From Macrotis lagotis (Eukaryota > Chordata > Mammalia > Peramelemorphia > Peramelidae), in NCBI RefSeq assembly GCF_037893015.1, contig NC_133666.1, forward strand, positions 265,711,530 to 265,775,529: a stretch of DNA of 64,000 nucleotides. Direction: 5' to 3'. The position numbers and the translations under genes were made by a program. The notes below the pieces were generated by a model. The model searched no databases and had not been told where the DNA came from. It saw nothing but the letters and a program-made list of their open reading frames with translations. Positions 11,348-23,641 of this stretch are shown one piece after another; position 1 is the stretch's first letter; each line of letters begins with the position of its first letter.

Positions 11348-12435
11348 CTTTTTTAATTTTTTATTGTTTTATTTTTCCAAATGCATGTTATAAAAGTTTC
11401 TTTTTAACATTCATCCATATGCCTATGCATATTTCTAAGCTACAAAATTTCCTTCTACCTTCCCTTCCCACCCCCTCCCCTCCCCAGGGGGCCCCTCCCC
11501 TCAGTGGCAAAGAGTCTGGTTAATATTGTACTTGCACTGTGTTAAGGATGTTTACATGTTAGCCATTTTTGGTATGAAGAATTAGGATTAAAGGAAAGAA
11601 ATACTTGAGATATTTTTCTATAAGTGAATGTAGTGTTCCTCAGATTCTGAAGGATTTTGTTTTGTTTTGTTATGTCTTTCTTCCTCTGAATGGGGCTAAC
11701 ATTGTCCATAACTGGTCTAAGAAAGTTGTCCTAACTCTCTGAACTGCTGAGAGGAACTGTATCCCATCAGGGTTGATCATCTCACAATGTTTTTGTCGAT
11801 ATATACATCATTCTCTTAGTTCTGCTTCTTCACTCAACATCAGATCCTGTAATTCCTCCCATGCTGCTCTAGAGTCCAACCATTTATGGTTTCTTATAGA
11901 ACAATAAATAGTGTTCCATAATATTCACATACCATAACTTGTTTAACCATTCCCCAATGAATGGACATCCCTTCAGTTTCCAATTTTTTCCCACTACAAA
12001 AAGAGTAGCTGTGAATATTTTAAAACATGTGGGACTTTTCCCAATTTTTTTATGATTTCTTCTCAATATAGGCTTAGAATTGGAATTGTAAAGGAGATGA
12101 ACATTTTTATTGCTCTTTGGGAATAATTCCATGTTGCTCTCCAGAATGGTTAGATCACTTCACAACTCCACCAGCAATGCACTAATGTCCCAGCAATGCA
12201 CTAATGTCCCAATTCTTTCACAATCTCTCCAACATTGATCATTTTTCCTTTTTGTCATTAGTCAATTTGATAGGTGTAAGGTGATATACCTCATTGTTCT
12301 TTAATTTGCATTTCTCTAATCAATAATAATTTGGAGCATTTTTTCATGTGATTACATATAGCTTTAATTTCTTCATTTCAAAACTGTCTATTCATATCTT
12401 TTGACTATTTATCAATTGGGGAATAACTTACCACC
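11348..12435 (-). mobile_element. L1, 5'-truncated, 1.1 kb
   Basis: The minus strand gives the C-terminal third of L1 ORF2 (the order 'ctccagaatggttagatcac', 'caattggggaat', 'caccagcaatgc' in reverse), then 3' UTR with a polypurine tract (pyrimidine on plus, about 11450-11500), and an A/T-rich tail at 11348-11375. A degenerate frame at 11884-12132 matches the terminal ORF2 motif seen in the other L1 copies. A 19 bp tandem duplication sits inside at 12171-12208. Confidence 0.88.
12171..12208. repeat. 19 bp perfect tandem duplication inside L1
   Basis: 'ccagcaatgcactaatgtc' occurs at 12171-12189 and again at 12190-12208. The other L1 copies have one unit at this place, so it arose within this copy. 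Confidence 0.9.
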
Positions 12436-12439
12436 TTAT

Positions 12440-13408
12440 TTGATATGATCATGCCTCATATGCTTCACAATCAATTCCAAAGTCCTTCAGAGAGCCCTTG
12501 AAAGTGTCCTTGTATTGCTTCTTCTGACCACCATGTAAATTCTTGTCTGTGTGAATTCTCTTAAAGATAGTCTTAGATAAGCTTTTGTTTGACATTAGAG
12601 TTATGTGGCCAACCCATTAGAATTTTGTTCTGCAGAAGATTTTAAATGCTTAGCAAATCAGCTTGTGAAAGGATTTAAGTGTCTGGCCCCTTAATTTACC
12701 AGATGATCTTCAGAAACTTCATAAGACAATTCTAGTAGAAGCAGTTCAGTTTTCTAGCATGGTATACTGTCCAGGTTTCACAGGCATACAACAATGAGGT
12801 CAGCACAATAGCTCGGTAGACCTTCAGTCTGGTATACAACCTAATATCTCTTCTCTCCCACACTTTCTTTCAGAATCTCCCAAATGCTAAATTAGCTCTA
12901 ACAATGCATGCATCAACTTCATCATTTATGTCTACATCCCTGGAAAGTATACTGCCAAGATAAGTGAATTTATTCACAGGATTCAAACTTCTTCATTTGC
13001 TGTGACCAATAGTCCCATATATGGATGATGCAGTGCCAACTGGAAGACCTCAGTTTACTTGGTATTGAATGTAAGGTCAAAATTAGCACAAGTAGCAAAG
13101 AATCATTTTTACTTTATTGTATCTCAATCTCAGAGGTTGCATTGAATGCACAGTCATCTGAGAACAAAAAATCACATACCAGTTCTCTACCCTTTGATCT
13201 TGATTTGTAACTTTTTCAAGTGAAATAGTTTGCCATCAGTGCAGTTGATGACCTTTATGCCATTTTCTTCCTTGTTAAAGATTTCTGACAACATCAGGGA
13301 AAACATGGGAGCAAACACAGAGACCCGCTTCACTCCATTGGTGATGGAAAAAGTGTAAGAGTATCATCCTTTCTCTTGAACCCATGCAAGCAGGCTATCT
13401 TGAAACTA

Positions 13409-13460
<52 letters not shown>

Positions 13461-14555
13461 GTATATGATGAACTGCTTAGAGAAACCAAATTTTGCCATG
13501 ATCTTCCACAAACTCAAACTCTCATGATTAACAAGATCAAAGGCCTTGGAAAGATCAATAAACACTGAAACACATTGCTGTCATCATCACTCTCCCATCC
13601 TGACCATTGCTTCCTTCAATGATGTACTCTATTAAATGTTGATGCTTCATGTAAGGATGTATCCAAGCTGTTTTCTTATGACTAGGTAAACAAAAGAAAT
13701 GTTAGTGTCAAGAAGGCCATGAGACATCCAAGTCTAAATGATTTGCTCTTTTCTGTTTCCAACTCTGTTCCTCCCAAGGACTCCCTTCCATATCTGATAT
13801 TCTGTGATTACTTTGAATTAATGTTACCCAGGATTACAGATCTGTTCTCTAGTAACACAGTGATGATGAAGGTCACCAAGTCTTCTTAGAATTTTCTTTC
13901 ACCTCATCAGGATTCATCAGGGTAAGAGCATGTGATGAAGATGGTGTGACACTTTCCTGAAAGTGACAAGTACATTGCCATGAGTCTGTTGTCCATTCCT
14001 TTTGGGAAGGATATAAACTTGTTAGATGCTAGATGTGATTGCAAAACCTATACTTGTTTCACAGTGCTCCTTATCACAGCAGCCACTCCAACTTCAGTAA
14101 TCCAACCTTCCTTTGTCAACTTTGTTGCACTCAGGGATGCTGTTTGGATGTGGTAACTGCTTTCAGGACTACTGGATTTTATGTTGTCCATGAGCATGTA
14201 CACATTATAAATATTGATTGTTAATAGAATCTTCTTTGCAAAAATTTTTGTGCCTTTTTGCATTTCAGTAGTAGGCTGGGATTCCCCAATACCTGCTGTG
14301 GTGAGTAGATTAAAACTGGATGAAGCAGATAGTTTTTAGAGCATCTTTTTCCACCTTTTCCTCTTGCCAGAAAGTGGGTGGTATAGTCCTTTGAAAATGC
14401 TGATTGGACTCCCAAAGGCTGCTGAATCCCACTCCTACTAAAGTGAGATGGCTCAAAGTCCTGGGCTGCCTATGTGCAGAGTTGTGGCTATACTCCCAGC
14501 ATATCTATAGCTGTTGCTTTGCCACTCATCCATTGCCACAGGACTTCATGGTACG
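12440..14555 (-). mobile_element. RTE-clade LINE, decayed endonuclease/reverse-transcriptase region
   Basis: On the minus strand the order of recognisable pieces is: a conserved RT segment near 13580-13490 (readable as 'LSKAFDLVNHESLWKIM'), a piece near 13330-13240 ('NGVKR...FAPMFSLMLSEIF'), a degraded 'DD' block near 13160, 'FTYLGSILSRDVDINDEV' near 12970-12915, and 'LTSLLYACETWTVYHARKL' near 12800-12745, then a terminal block to about 12445. This order is that of RTE-type LINEs. Many stops and frameshifts, and an (AC)n microsatellite at 13412-13462, show it is long dead. The 3' end is missing relative to the fragment at 8718-8972. Confidence 0.82.
13412..13462. repeat. (AC)n microsatellite inside the RTE copy
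   Basis: About 51 bp of AC repeats followed by a short AT stretch. It interrupts the reverse-transcriptase region between two still recognisable motifs. Confidence 0.95.
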
Positions 14556-15115
14556 TAAAATAATAAAACAATAAGATAGTAAAATAATAATAAAATAGTA
14601 AAATAGATGGGTGATGACGTGTATAAATTGGATTTAAGTGAGGCAGAGATCTGAAAAATCATCAGCCTCACTCTCTCTACCAGAGTCATCAAAGTCCAGA
14701 GACACAACAACCTCATTGAGATGGCCTGGAATACAGGAGATGACTTTGGCATCTTCAGTGTCAGGTCAAACTCTAAATTTGGTCCCCAGCACCTGATTCA
14801 GCTTCTTTCATTATTGCTAGAACAAATTGTTTTCACCCATCCATTCCACCAAGGGAAGTGTCCACAATGCTTGGGGCAGACATCCCCCCAACTCATCAAC
14901 AGATTTGAGGTCTGTCAGTTACCCTCAGTCTGGTTTAGCCTGTTTGCTAAAACTGTTTACTGGGGTGTGGCTGCTGTGCATGGTATAGCTTCTTGGAGTC
15001 ACAGGTGACAGTTGGGTGACAGGTGGATACCAAAAGAGGATAAGCAGCCCTGAAAAGTGCTTGGCAGTCCTCACTCTAGAGGATCTAAACCTCCCTGAAG
15101 ACCCCAGGCATTCAT
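14556..15115 (-). mobile_element. RTE-related segment or RTE-tailed SINE
   Basis: On minus it contains 'gccaaagtcatctcctgtat', 'ggactttgatgactctgg' and 'gagagtgaggctgatgat', then 'cactcacttaaatccaa'-type words. The same order occurs in the tail of the RTE-tailed SINE at 41782-42082 and, in part, at 24803-24925. It ends in an A/T-rich (TAA)-like tract at 14556-14610. It lies just upstream of the RTE copy in the same orientation and may be its 5' part or a separate insertion. Confidence 0.6.
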
Positions 15116-15215
15116 AGCATTTAATATCTATATATTAAATAATTACAATCATGTATATAAGGAACCATATATATGTATGTATATATTTGCATATATATGT
15201 GTGTGTGTGTTAGAA
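15116..15215. repeat. AT-rich and (TG)n low-complexity tract
   Basis: Alternating 'atatata' words lead into a (TG)n run near 15200-15210. Confidence 0.85.
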
Positions 15216-15838
15216 AATCTATGCCTTTTGTAATTTATTCTCTTGGATTAAGTGTTTCTTAACTAAATCCTACACATGCTACATTTTAGATACAGCTCTA
15301 AATTTCTCTTCAGTCAGAGTTGTAGAGGAAAAATCTGTAGAGGAAAAACCCATTTGAGGTTTTCTGGTCAGAGATGCTGGAATAGTATGCCATTTTTTTC
15401 TCCAGGTCATTTTACAAATGAGGAACCAAGGCAGACAACAAATAGCTTACCAATATCCTTTCTAAAATGTGATACACAGAACTACAAACATTATATGTAG
15501 TATGTCCAAGTCAGAGTACAGTAAGAATGTTACCTCCCCAGATTACTAACAATGCCTTCTCACTTTTTTTCCTCTTTCAAAACTCTCCTATTGACTTATA
15601 ATGAGATTTGTTGTCCACTAAAATTCTCAAATCTTTCTTGGATGAATTGTCATTTAGTCACGCATTCTTTACCTTGCTTCTCTTTCATTTCTTTTAGGGC
15701 ATTCTAAGATAATTGTGACAGCAGATATGTCATAAAGCAGTAGCTAACACCTTGGCTTCTTCCCAAGATATTTTAACTTCTGCTTCTTTAAGTAATAAGT
15801 TAAAGTATTTTCCTGCCATTTTTACTTACATATCGGTT
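15216..15838. other. Anonymous DNA, no gene seen
   Basis: No repeat family recognised. A small tandem duplication of 'tgtagaggaaaaa' lies at 15321-15347. The open frames are short and without domain. Confidence 0.5.
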
Positions 15839-16445
15839 ACATTCAGATCCTTATCCCCACTTGCCTAGACTAAGAAGAGCCTCTTAATTGGTCTTTTTGC
15901 TTCTGACCTTTATTCTTTCCAATTCACTGTCCATAAAAACTATGAAAATAATCTTCCTACAGTGTGGGTTTCACTTGGTTGCTCCCCTGTTCAAGAATTT
16001 TCTGTGATTTCCCCATTTCATAAAAAGTGTAAATTCCTTAATTGGGAATTAAATTCCTTTCCTCACCAAGCTAAAGCCTACCTTTCCAGACATAACATAA
16101 TTTCCTTTCATAAGCTCTTTGCTCAGCCCCAACAGACCTTTTTTGATCTTTGGCAGATCATCTTCTATCCATTTGCCTTTTCATAGACTGCTTCTCTATG
16201 CCTAGAATATGCTTCTTTTTCTCTGGTCCTTAAAATCTCTAGCTTCCTTCAAGGGTTGACTCAGGTGCCTCCTGTGGAAAGACTTTTCTGACAGCCCTAG
16301 ATAGTGTCCTTTCTCTTTCCTTAACACATTTACTTATTTTCTTGTATTGTATATCTCCCAGGAGAATATCTACTCCTTGGGGGTATGGACCACATTTAAT
16401 TTTGCCTTAGCATGTCTTACAATGAAATGCTTATTCAATGAATGA
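15839..16445 (+). mobile_element. L2 3' end, about 600 bp
   Basis: The ordered words 'cttaattggtctttttgctt', 'ggttgctcccctgttcaag', 'tccttcaagggttgactcag', 'aggagaatatctactccttg' and 'tattcaatgaatgaatgct' follow the 3' part of L2. It is one of the two most complete L2 copies of the window. Confidence 0.78.
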
Positions 16446-16984
16446 ATGCTAAATTACACCATCTGTGAATGGTATTTGAGTTAATAATCAAGTCTAGCTC
16501 TTCATTTCACACTAAAGTGAACATATTTGAATAGTATTGCCTTTGACAATTTGTATTCCAAAAACAACGTGATTATTTGCCTGACCTGGAGGCCTTTGAC
16601 TTAGAACTGAGTTTTATGAATGAGAATCCTGACAATGGCAAAGATTCAGGCCTCATTGGCCTATATGTACTGAAATTACATCTCTTTGAGTTGAGGAATT
16701 TCAAACAGGCTAATCTAAGAATGAACTTTTCATAAATACCAGAAGTTTCACATTGATACAAACATTTTTGTGTGATGTGGAAACAGAAAAAAATTATGTA
16801 AAAACTTAACCAAATATTTGAGACCCCTAGTTGGGGGGGGGGGGGGAGGAAGCAAATAACATAAAGGAACAAACACAATAAATAAAAAAATCTAATGATG
16901 ATTCAGATGGAAGGGAAGACATTGTGGTTTGTTTCTTTTTTTCCCTAAATAGTAAACACAGTATGAGGATCACAAATTTAGACC
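16446..16984. other. Anonymous DNA with a poly-G run
   Basis: No gene recognised. It includes 14 G at 16833-16846. A minus open frame at 16573-16878 starts across this run and has no recognisable domain. Confidence 0.5.
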
Positions 16985-17130
16985 TTGAAGTCTTTGCATC
17001 CAACTCAGATGTGAAAAGTGAGAAATAAGGATGCTAAATATTTGCCCAAAGCTTCACAGTCAATAACATCGGAGGGAAGATTTGAATCCAGATCCCCTTA
17101 TTCTTGGATCAAAACAAGTAAACTCAAATT
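16985..17130 (-). repeat. MIR-like fragment (-)
   Basis: 'tgcccaaagcttcacagtc' ... 'agatttgaatccagatcccc' is the MIR central part in reverse. Confidence 0.6.
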
Positions 17131-17261
17131 GATGACCTTAACCTATATTCTCATATCCATCTTGCTCATTAAATTAACTGAAATTTTGCATCACAAATGA
17201 AATCAGTGTTATATAAAAAGACAAGGTTTTAAATTCTTCCTCACACAGAGTAATTAATCAT

Positions 17262-17400
17262 CAGAAGCTCAGTTTCCTCATCTATAAAATAGATCTAATT
17301 ATACTTGCACAGTCTTCACCATAAGGTTGCCATTAGGGAAGTGCTATGAAAACTGCTTCATATAAGTATGAATTATTACTATTCTCAGTGTGTGTATCTT
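17262..17400 (+). repeat. MIR-like fragment (+)
   Basis: 'ctcagtttcctcatctataa' ... 'gaagtgctatgaaaactgc' ... 'attattactatt' is the right half of MIR in forward orientation. Confidence 0.65.
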
Positions 17401-18294
17401 AGTCTTATCATTGTCATTAGAATTTAGATAGAGATGGTCTTGAGGCCAGACATAATATCCTGCTCTTATGAGTTCTTCCCTATTCTATGGACTATTGCTC
17501 AGAAGAGAAAAAAAATAAAATAACAAAACAACTGTTTTTTTATAACTGAATATAAATATTGAGATATAAATTCATTTTCAGTAGTCTTACTCAAAGTATG
17601 TTTGGGGCAACTCTAGTAATAGACATGAGCACCACATAATGATGCATGCTTTCTTTTGCTCCAGTATGATTCAGATTTCTTCTGCTACATTTCTTTATTT
17701 TGTAAATTTTTAGACATTAGGAATATTTGCTATGGCAACATCTGTAAAAATAATCACTGTTCTTCAATTTTTATGGATCAATGTTATATCTGGGCAATTG
17801 TAGACAAAAGTTCTATCTGTGCAAATGTTTTACAGTACTGTGTATCCGTTTATTTGTTACTACTATTATTATAACTTTTACTATATTTATCATCATCATC
17901 ATTATTTTTTATTATAATTGCTATAAAGTAGTTTAATATCCAGAATTAATATGGAGGAATAAGGGAGTTGGAATGCTTCATTTATCTGTTAACAGAAGAT
18001 CTAGAAAAAAAGCTTTCTCTAAGGTACTATTGGGGTGGGAATTCCAATGTATGTAATAAGAATTTTAGTATATGGAATTCACCTATGTTTATGGGTATTC
18101 TCTGGACAATGTAGCACATTTAATCCAAATAGATTTTGTAATATGGGTAAAACAGGAAAAATGATGAAATTCCTTTTTTTGGAAAATGTTTGATGTTCTT
18201 TCCTTCAGAAAGACTTTCTTTTGCTCCCTGACAGGTAAAATTCAGACTATCTCCTCATTCAAAGTTTCCTAGAATATTTTGTCTTAGTTTCATC
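17401..18294. other. Anonymous AT-rich DNA
   Basis: No gene or named repeat recognised. A short (ATC)n run lies near 17889-17903. Long frames are absent or without domain. Confidence 0.5.
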
Positions 18295-18295
18295 T

Positions 18296-18500
18296 ATTAG
18301 TATCTAGGTAGCACTGTACATAGAATGCTAGTCCTGAAGTTAGGAAGATCTCAGTTCAAAGCCAGCCTCAGATATTTATTAATTGTGTGGCCCATGACAA
18401 GTAACATAACCTTTGTAAAATGAGGATAATCATAACATTTACTTCCTAGGAAATAACTGTAAAACTGTTATAAATTTAAAAGCTATTGTTATCACCTTTG
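18296..18500 (+). repeat. MIR-type SINE
   Basis: 'gtatctaggtagcactgtac' then 'gctagtcctgaagttagg', 'aagatctcagttcaaagcc', 'attaattgtgtggccc' and 'gtaaaatgaggataatc' follow the full MIR/CORE-SINE order. Confidence 0.72.
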
Positions 18501-18668
18501 TCCCTATCCATTATATCCTCCCTTGTACCATACTCATTCATATCACTTGTTCTTTCTATTTGATTGCAGTTTCCTAGAGATCAAGGATTATATCACTCTT
18601 TACCTTTGGCTCTCCACTCCTAACTGTTTTTTCACCTAGTAACTACTGAATACATGTTTGTTGAATTG
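18501..18668 (+). repeat. L2 3'-end fragment
   Basis: 'ttcctagagatcaaggatta' ... 'taactactgaatacatgttt' ... 'gttgaattgaatc' fits a diverged forward L2 end. Confidence 0.5.
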
Positions 18669-19290
18669 AATCAATTTAGTTTAACAGAAGAACAGTTGGC
18701 TTTGAGTAGGAGCAGTGAAATTTTGGGGTGGTTGAATAGATCTCTGAAAGCAATTTGTAGGACTGTCATGTGGTCCCTGTTATTGCCTTTAGAAGTTGAG
18801 CCAGCTTTTGCTAGGCATCTTAATCCCATAAAGAGGTCACTCTTGCCACCCCCAAAGCCTGGTACACATATTTTAAATGCTACCCGTTCACACTCTTGTA
18901 GTTACTTGGGCCATTGTAGATCTTTTATTTATCTCTCTGATCTCAAACATTCTTCCGAGGTCAACCGCTCTCACCACCAACAAAAAGCATTTCCTTGGGC
19001 TTTCTGCCAAAATGCTCAAGTAGGCAGAACTTTCTTTCCAAGTGTATGAGCTGCTGCCAGGTTGGCAGAGTTTGCTGCCCTTGAGCCAACATGAAGAGTT
19101 GAGCTTTTCCACTGCAAACATCCTTTTTTCCTATTATTATCACTGAGTGACTTGCTAAGCCTAATCTCAGCTTCAGGTCCCAAAATAAAATACTTACATC
19201 ATAAAACAGACCCTTAGGGATCCTTCTAGAAGGAGTAATATGCAAAAACAATTCAACAGGTAAAATTGTGGTGCAGTGGAAATTCTGAAT
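18669..19290. other. Anonymous DNA with overlapping open frames
   Basis: A plus frame of 131 codons (18654-19049) overlaps two minus frames (18888-19121, 18961-19251). None shows a recognisable domain, conserved start context or splice pattern. Composition is less AT-rich than the flanks. The overlap of open frames on both strands argues against reading any one of them as a gene. Confidence 0.4.
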
Positions 19291-19425
19291 CTGGATTCCT
19301 GAATTCCAGAATTACAGAAAGTTAGAAGTGAGAGGAACCTTGGAGATCATCTAACCTAACCCTAGAAAGATGGTATAACAACCCAGATCTCTTGACTCCA
19401 ATTTCAGTGTTTTTTTCCATTATTC
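19291..19425 (-). repeat. MIR-like fragment
   Basis: 'gttagaagtgagaggaacct' then 'ggagatcatctaacctaac' and 'cccagatctcttgactcc' match an old dispersed SINE-like element that also appears at 44696, 54815, 55565 and 61020. Confidence 0.55.
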
Positions 19426-21120
19426 AATATGAACAAAAACCAAAAGACTCAGTCACAGTTTAAGCAGAATAGCTGAGGTCCTTGGAGAATTAACCTTGGG
19501 TTAGGGAGATCTGAGGCCTAGGGTTATGTCTTTCTCAAATCTTTTGTAGAAAACAAAGAAACAAATAGTAAAAGTCAAATGGTAAAGAACAGTCACCCTG
19601 TGACTTTAGTGGGAAGAAGAATAACTGAGGATAGAAATGAATAATGGGGAGAAACAGTATACTTACCCAGAGAGTGGCCATCATCAATCAACAAATTAGC
19701 CAGGCTTCAAAAGAAGCAAATATGAACCAATTTCAATGTTAAAATATGGAAAAAGAAAGGAAAAAATAGTAATGCACAAAGTTAAAAAAATAGAAAATTG
19801 TATTTCAGTTTCCCTCAGGAATTGTGAGTTCTGGATGAAGGTTTCATTTCAAATGAGAGGCCTCACTGATTCCCTTTCATTCTGAGAAACCACTCTCAAT
19901 ATTGTTTATTCCCTTCTCTAGTTACCATAACATGATTTTCAAGAATCTATTTGTATAGTATAGCTGGGTCCTGATTAGTGTGAATGATGAATCCTGATTC
20001 ATTATTCATTTTATTCAAATGATCAGTTGCATTATTTTAATTCCCACTGCATATCTCCATTTAGCTAGAGCTAATTATCATATTTCATACAATTAGAACT
20101 TGAAATGCTATCAATTCAAATACATATGACCACTTAATGGGAATTCATTATCTGCATTAATTGGAACCCAGTTACAAATGATTTTTTTTCTCTTTAAATA
20201 ATCTTTTAAAAATGCATTATGGTTTATTTAGACACCAGTAGATTTATTATCTCCTTGACAGAATTACTTTTTCTGTCACAACCTACATATGATTGAGTTG
20301 TTCTAGGAAATATTCCCACTTGTTTTTCCATGGATTCTCCTTAGCAGGTTTTGCTCTAATACCATCTTCTTCTGCTTCTGGGAACATTTTTAGCTCCTAA
20401 TAAAATAAAAGACTTTTACAGTCTTCTGTGTTTTTTATAATATCTCCTGTACCACTTTTAGGGTTCATGTTAGGATTGTGGATAGGATACAGCCTACTTA
20501 TACCCATGCATCTGTTTATTGCTCTCAGGACACCTGACAAGATTTGGCAACTGAGTGGATGTAGAGAATGAGAAAAACTGAAGAATCAAGAAAGACAATG
20601 ACATTGCACATGTGGGTCATGGGAAGGATGGTGTAACCTCAACAAAAATAGGGAATATTAGAAAAGGGATGAAGAGAGAGAGAGAGAGAGATCAGTTAGG
20701 AGTTTAAGAGAGGAGATATAGAACAATAGCTTTAAAAATGATAGAATCAAATTAGGCTTTGCTTTGTTTTTTTCTTTGGAGGGCATGGGCATGTTTGAAG
20801 GGAAGGAACCAGTAGACGTAGAGAGACTAACCATGAGAAAGAAAGGGAGCATAACTGTGGGGTGTTTTATCATCTTCTGTGCATGGATTAATTTGCTGGG
20901 CATGATGAAAAATGCAAAATTGAAACATAGTATAGACAGGTATTGAGGCATGTGTGCTAATAATTATAATAGGAAGTGGAATACAGAGTAGCAAGAGAAG
21001 CATGGACAAAACCCTATGGAAGTTTAGAAAAAGTAGAGATGATTCTCACCTGGGTGACCATGGATACCTTTAAAGGAGGTAAGATCCAATTTATGATAGT
21101 TTTTCCCCCTTTTGCCATCA
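19426..21120. other. Anonymous DNA, no gene seen
   Basis: AT-rich. The only clear repeat is a short (AG)n run at 20671-20691. The open frames at 20658-21009 overlap on both strands and show no domain. Confidence 0.5.
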
Positions 21121-21121
21121 G

Positions 21122-21375
21122 CTAAGTGACACAATAGATAGAGCACTGGACTTGGAATCAGGAAGATCTGAATTCATATCCAGCCTCAGACACTTACTGG
21201 TTATATAACCCTGGGAAAGTTATTCAAAATCTATCCACTTTATTTTTCTCTGTAAAATATGGATGAAATTAGCATCTATATCCTAGGATAATTCTGAGGA
21301 TAATGTAAACTATATTTGTAAAGTGCTTTGCAAACCTTAAAAGTCTAAAAAATGATAGTAATGATTATTAACATA
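21122..21375 (+). repeat. MIR-type SINE with near-complete tail
   Basis: 'gacacaatagatagagcact' ... 'ggacttggaatcaggaagat' ... 'cactggttatataaccctgg' ... 'gtaaagtgctttgcaaacct' ... 'gataatgattatta'-like end gives head, core and tail in order. Confidence 0.75.
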
Positions 21376-22340
21376 TAGAATGACTGAAATACTAGTGATC
21401 ATAAACAGGCTTTTAGTTCTGTGAATGTGATACACACACCATCATTCTATACAAAACCTGTCATGCCCCATCTACCAGTTGTCATTATAGTTTCAAAGAA
21501 AGGACTTTAAAAATAGGGTAGCTTCAAGTACATCAATTGAAATTTTTTATTATTTAGCTAGATAACTAATAGGTCATATTTCTTCCCTATCTACTTTGAA
21601 ATATTGACCTTCTCTTCCCAGGGAAAGAATAAATTACTTGAATAATCAAAAAATAAAGATGACTGTAGCAGTTGGTTTTTAGGATAAATCTATCTATTGT
21701 TCCATTTTTTTCTTCTTTTCAATAGTCTGTGGGCACTTTGAGCCCACATATTGCGTATGGTTCTTCTCAGAATGCTCTCATCAGTTTTTACTTCTTATTG
21801 TGTTAGTAGCACCAGCTGTGTGGCTATTTTTCTCCCAAACTCTTTTTGAACTGTCAAACTGGATCCCAGAGAGCATCTGGCTACTGCTCCCTTCACAATG
21901 CTATGAATGACTCTGAGGGACAGGGAATGCTTTTTTAGTTCTATTTCTCACAATTACCCTGTCACTCAACCAGTTAACATTTGCTCAATATCAATTAATT
22001 AATATAATGCTCTTGCAAAAAGATATTTACTAAAATATTAATAAAAAATTGAACTAAGATTATACTCTTCCTTCTGTACAGTACTACCTAGGAAGAGTGA
22101 ATTCAAATTAAAAACAATTGCTGCAAACTATGTCCCTTCCTGCCACCTCTTCCAGTCTGGCAAGTTGTAATGTCCTAACATTAGAAGTTCATTTCTCCTT
22201 TCTTATTTCTGTACCAAGTTCACTTCTAGGTGTGACAAGCTGATCTCTTACTCAGAAATGACTCCTTGTTGGGTTGAGTTGAATGGTTCTCTTTGAAGGT
22301 CTGGGCCCTCATTCAATTCCTGAAGAATTCTGTTAAGGAC
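21376..22340. other. Anonymous DNA, no gene seen
   Basis: No repeat family or coding signal recognised. A short hairpin with GTGGGC/GCCCAC arms lies at about 21728-21747. Confidence 0.45.
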
Positions 22341-22341
22341 C

Positions 22342-22366
22342 AGAGAGAGAGAGAGAGAGAGAGAGA
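22342..22366. repeat. (AG)n microsatellite
   Basis: About 25 bp of AG repeats. Confidence 0.95.
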
Positions 22367-22619
22367 AATCACAATATCCTATTTAAAATCTCATAATATC
22401 CTAATCCAGTGTTTTCTATCTCAAATGCTCAAATGCTCATCTACCCAACTTCAGAAAAAAATAAACACAAAGGGACAAAAAAAGACAAAGATAGAAACAC
22501 CACACATTCATGGCAACATGGATGACAAGAATAAGGTAGCTGGGTCCATCTTTCTTCCCACACAAAGGGATTCTGCTTTACTTCAAAGTCATTAGGGAAA
22601 AGAGATTCTGTATTTTCAA

Positions 22620-22622
<3 letters not shown>

Positions 22623-22691
<69 letters not shown>
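22623..22691. repeat. (TA)n microsatellite with one central break
   Basis: About 69 bp of alternating A and T, interrupted by single C positions ('atacat' near 22652, then 'acacac' at the end). The array is palindromic and can form cruciforms. Confidence 0.95.
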
Positions 22692-22692
<1 letters not shown>

Positions 22693-23507
22693 TTGTTTCT
22701 GACTCAGTAGCTAAGCAAAAACTTTTCATCCCTATAGTAAACTGATAGGAAATAATTAGAGGATATCTATGTATTATTTGAAGCAATGAGGGAAAGGAAT
22801 CTTGCAAACATTTCTCTAAAAAGTTCACCTAGATAGGTAGCAGGCAGGAAATATTGCACAAACCTTTCAAGGTGGACCACCATTGACCAGTTCTCCATTA
22901 AATGTCTATTTGATGTCAAAGTAACCAAAAATATGAAAAAAGAGGAAAAAGAAATCTGTCAAACTGCTTTTTTTAGCTCATAAAGATTAGAAAATGAGAA
23001 CAAACAAAAGCAAACAAAATAAAAGAACTGATTAAATTAACTGGTTAACTACTGTTATATATAGTTAACAACTGGTTAAGTGAATTCAATTATTTTTGTT
23101 GCCCTGCATTTAAACAAACCAATTTTCAATACCTAAACTATTTTTAAAGATCTGCCCAAACACCAATCATATCCTGGTTCATTGGTAAGAGCCAAAGGTA
23201 CCAGGGGTTTTTTTTCCCACATTCTTACTGCTATGATGAGACTATATCAGGTAGTAGACCCAACCCAGATGTTTTAGGAATGCTTCAAACAGCCCCAAAC
23301 TCTCTTTAAAGGCGTGGTTTAACATTCTTACTTTGTTTTGTCATCACATTCCTAGGGAGATTTTAATCCCTGGATCAACAACTCTGAAGGCCCTTTTTTC
23401 TATGTACTGTACATTGTTATGTCAATATAAAGGAGTCTATGATCAGCACCTGATTGATATTTGTAGTAATCCCTATAGTAATCTCTGCACATTTTTCCTC
23501 CTCTTCT
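22692..23507. other. Anonymous DNA, no gene seen
   Basis: AT-rich, no repeat family recognised. A near-palindrome with two 'aactggttaa' units lies at about 23037-23078. Confidence 0.5.
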
Positions 23508-23533
23508 CCCCCCCCCCCCCCCCCCCCCCCCCC
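23508..23533. repeat. Homopolymer of 26 C
   Basis: An uninterrupted run of 26 cytosines, an unusual length for mammalian DNA, where C/G runs are normally short. Confidence 0.9.
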
Positions 23534-23638
23534 GCCACATGGTTAAGAACATGTACAAGATCTAGGTTCAAAGCTCTAAGACCAGGGACACATTTAATAT
23601 TTCAGTGCCAATAAGCAAGAACTCTACAAGAATGTGAA

Positions 23639-23641
<3 letters not shown>

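Noticed and set aside
13412..13462. Microsatellite as a CRISPR array or ordered repeat system
   Set aside because: Dinucleotide units without spacers, in a vertebrate repeat context.
14721..15008. 95-codon plus frame
   Set aside because: It is antisense to the RTE-related segment.
18654..19251. Plus and minus frames of 131 and 96 codons as genes
   Set aside because: They overlap on opposite strands and neither shows a domain, a conserved start or splice sites.
22616..22828. Minus frame starting in the TA array
   Set aside because: The Tyr/Ile repeat is a by-product of (TA)n.
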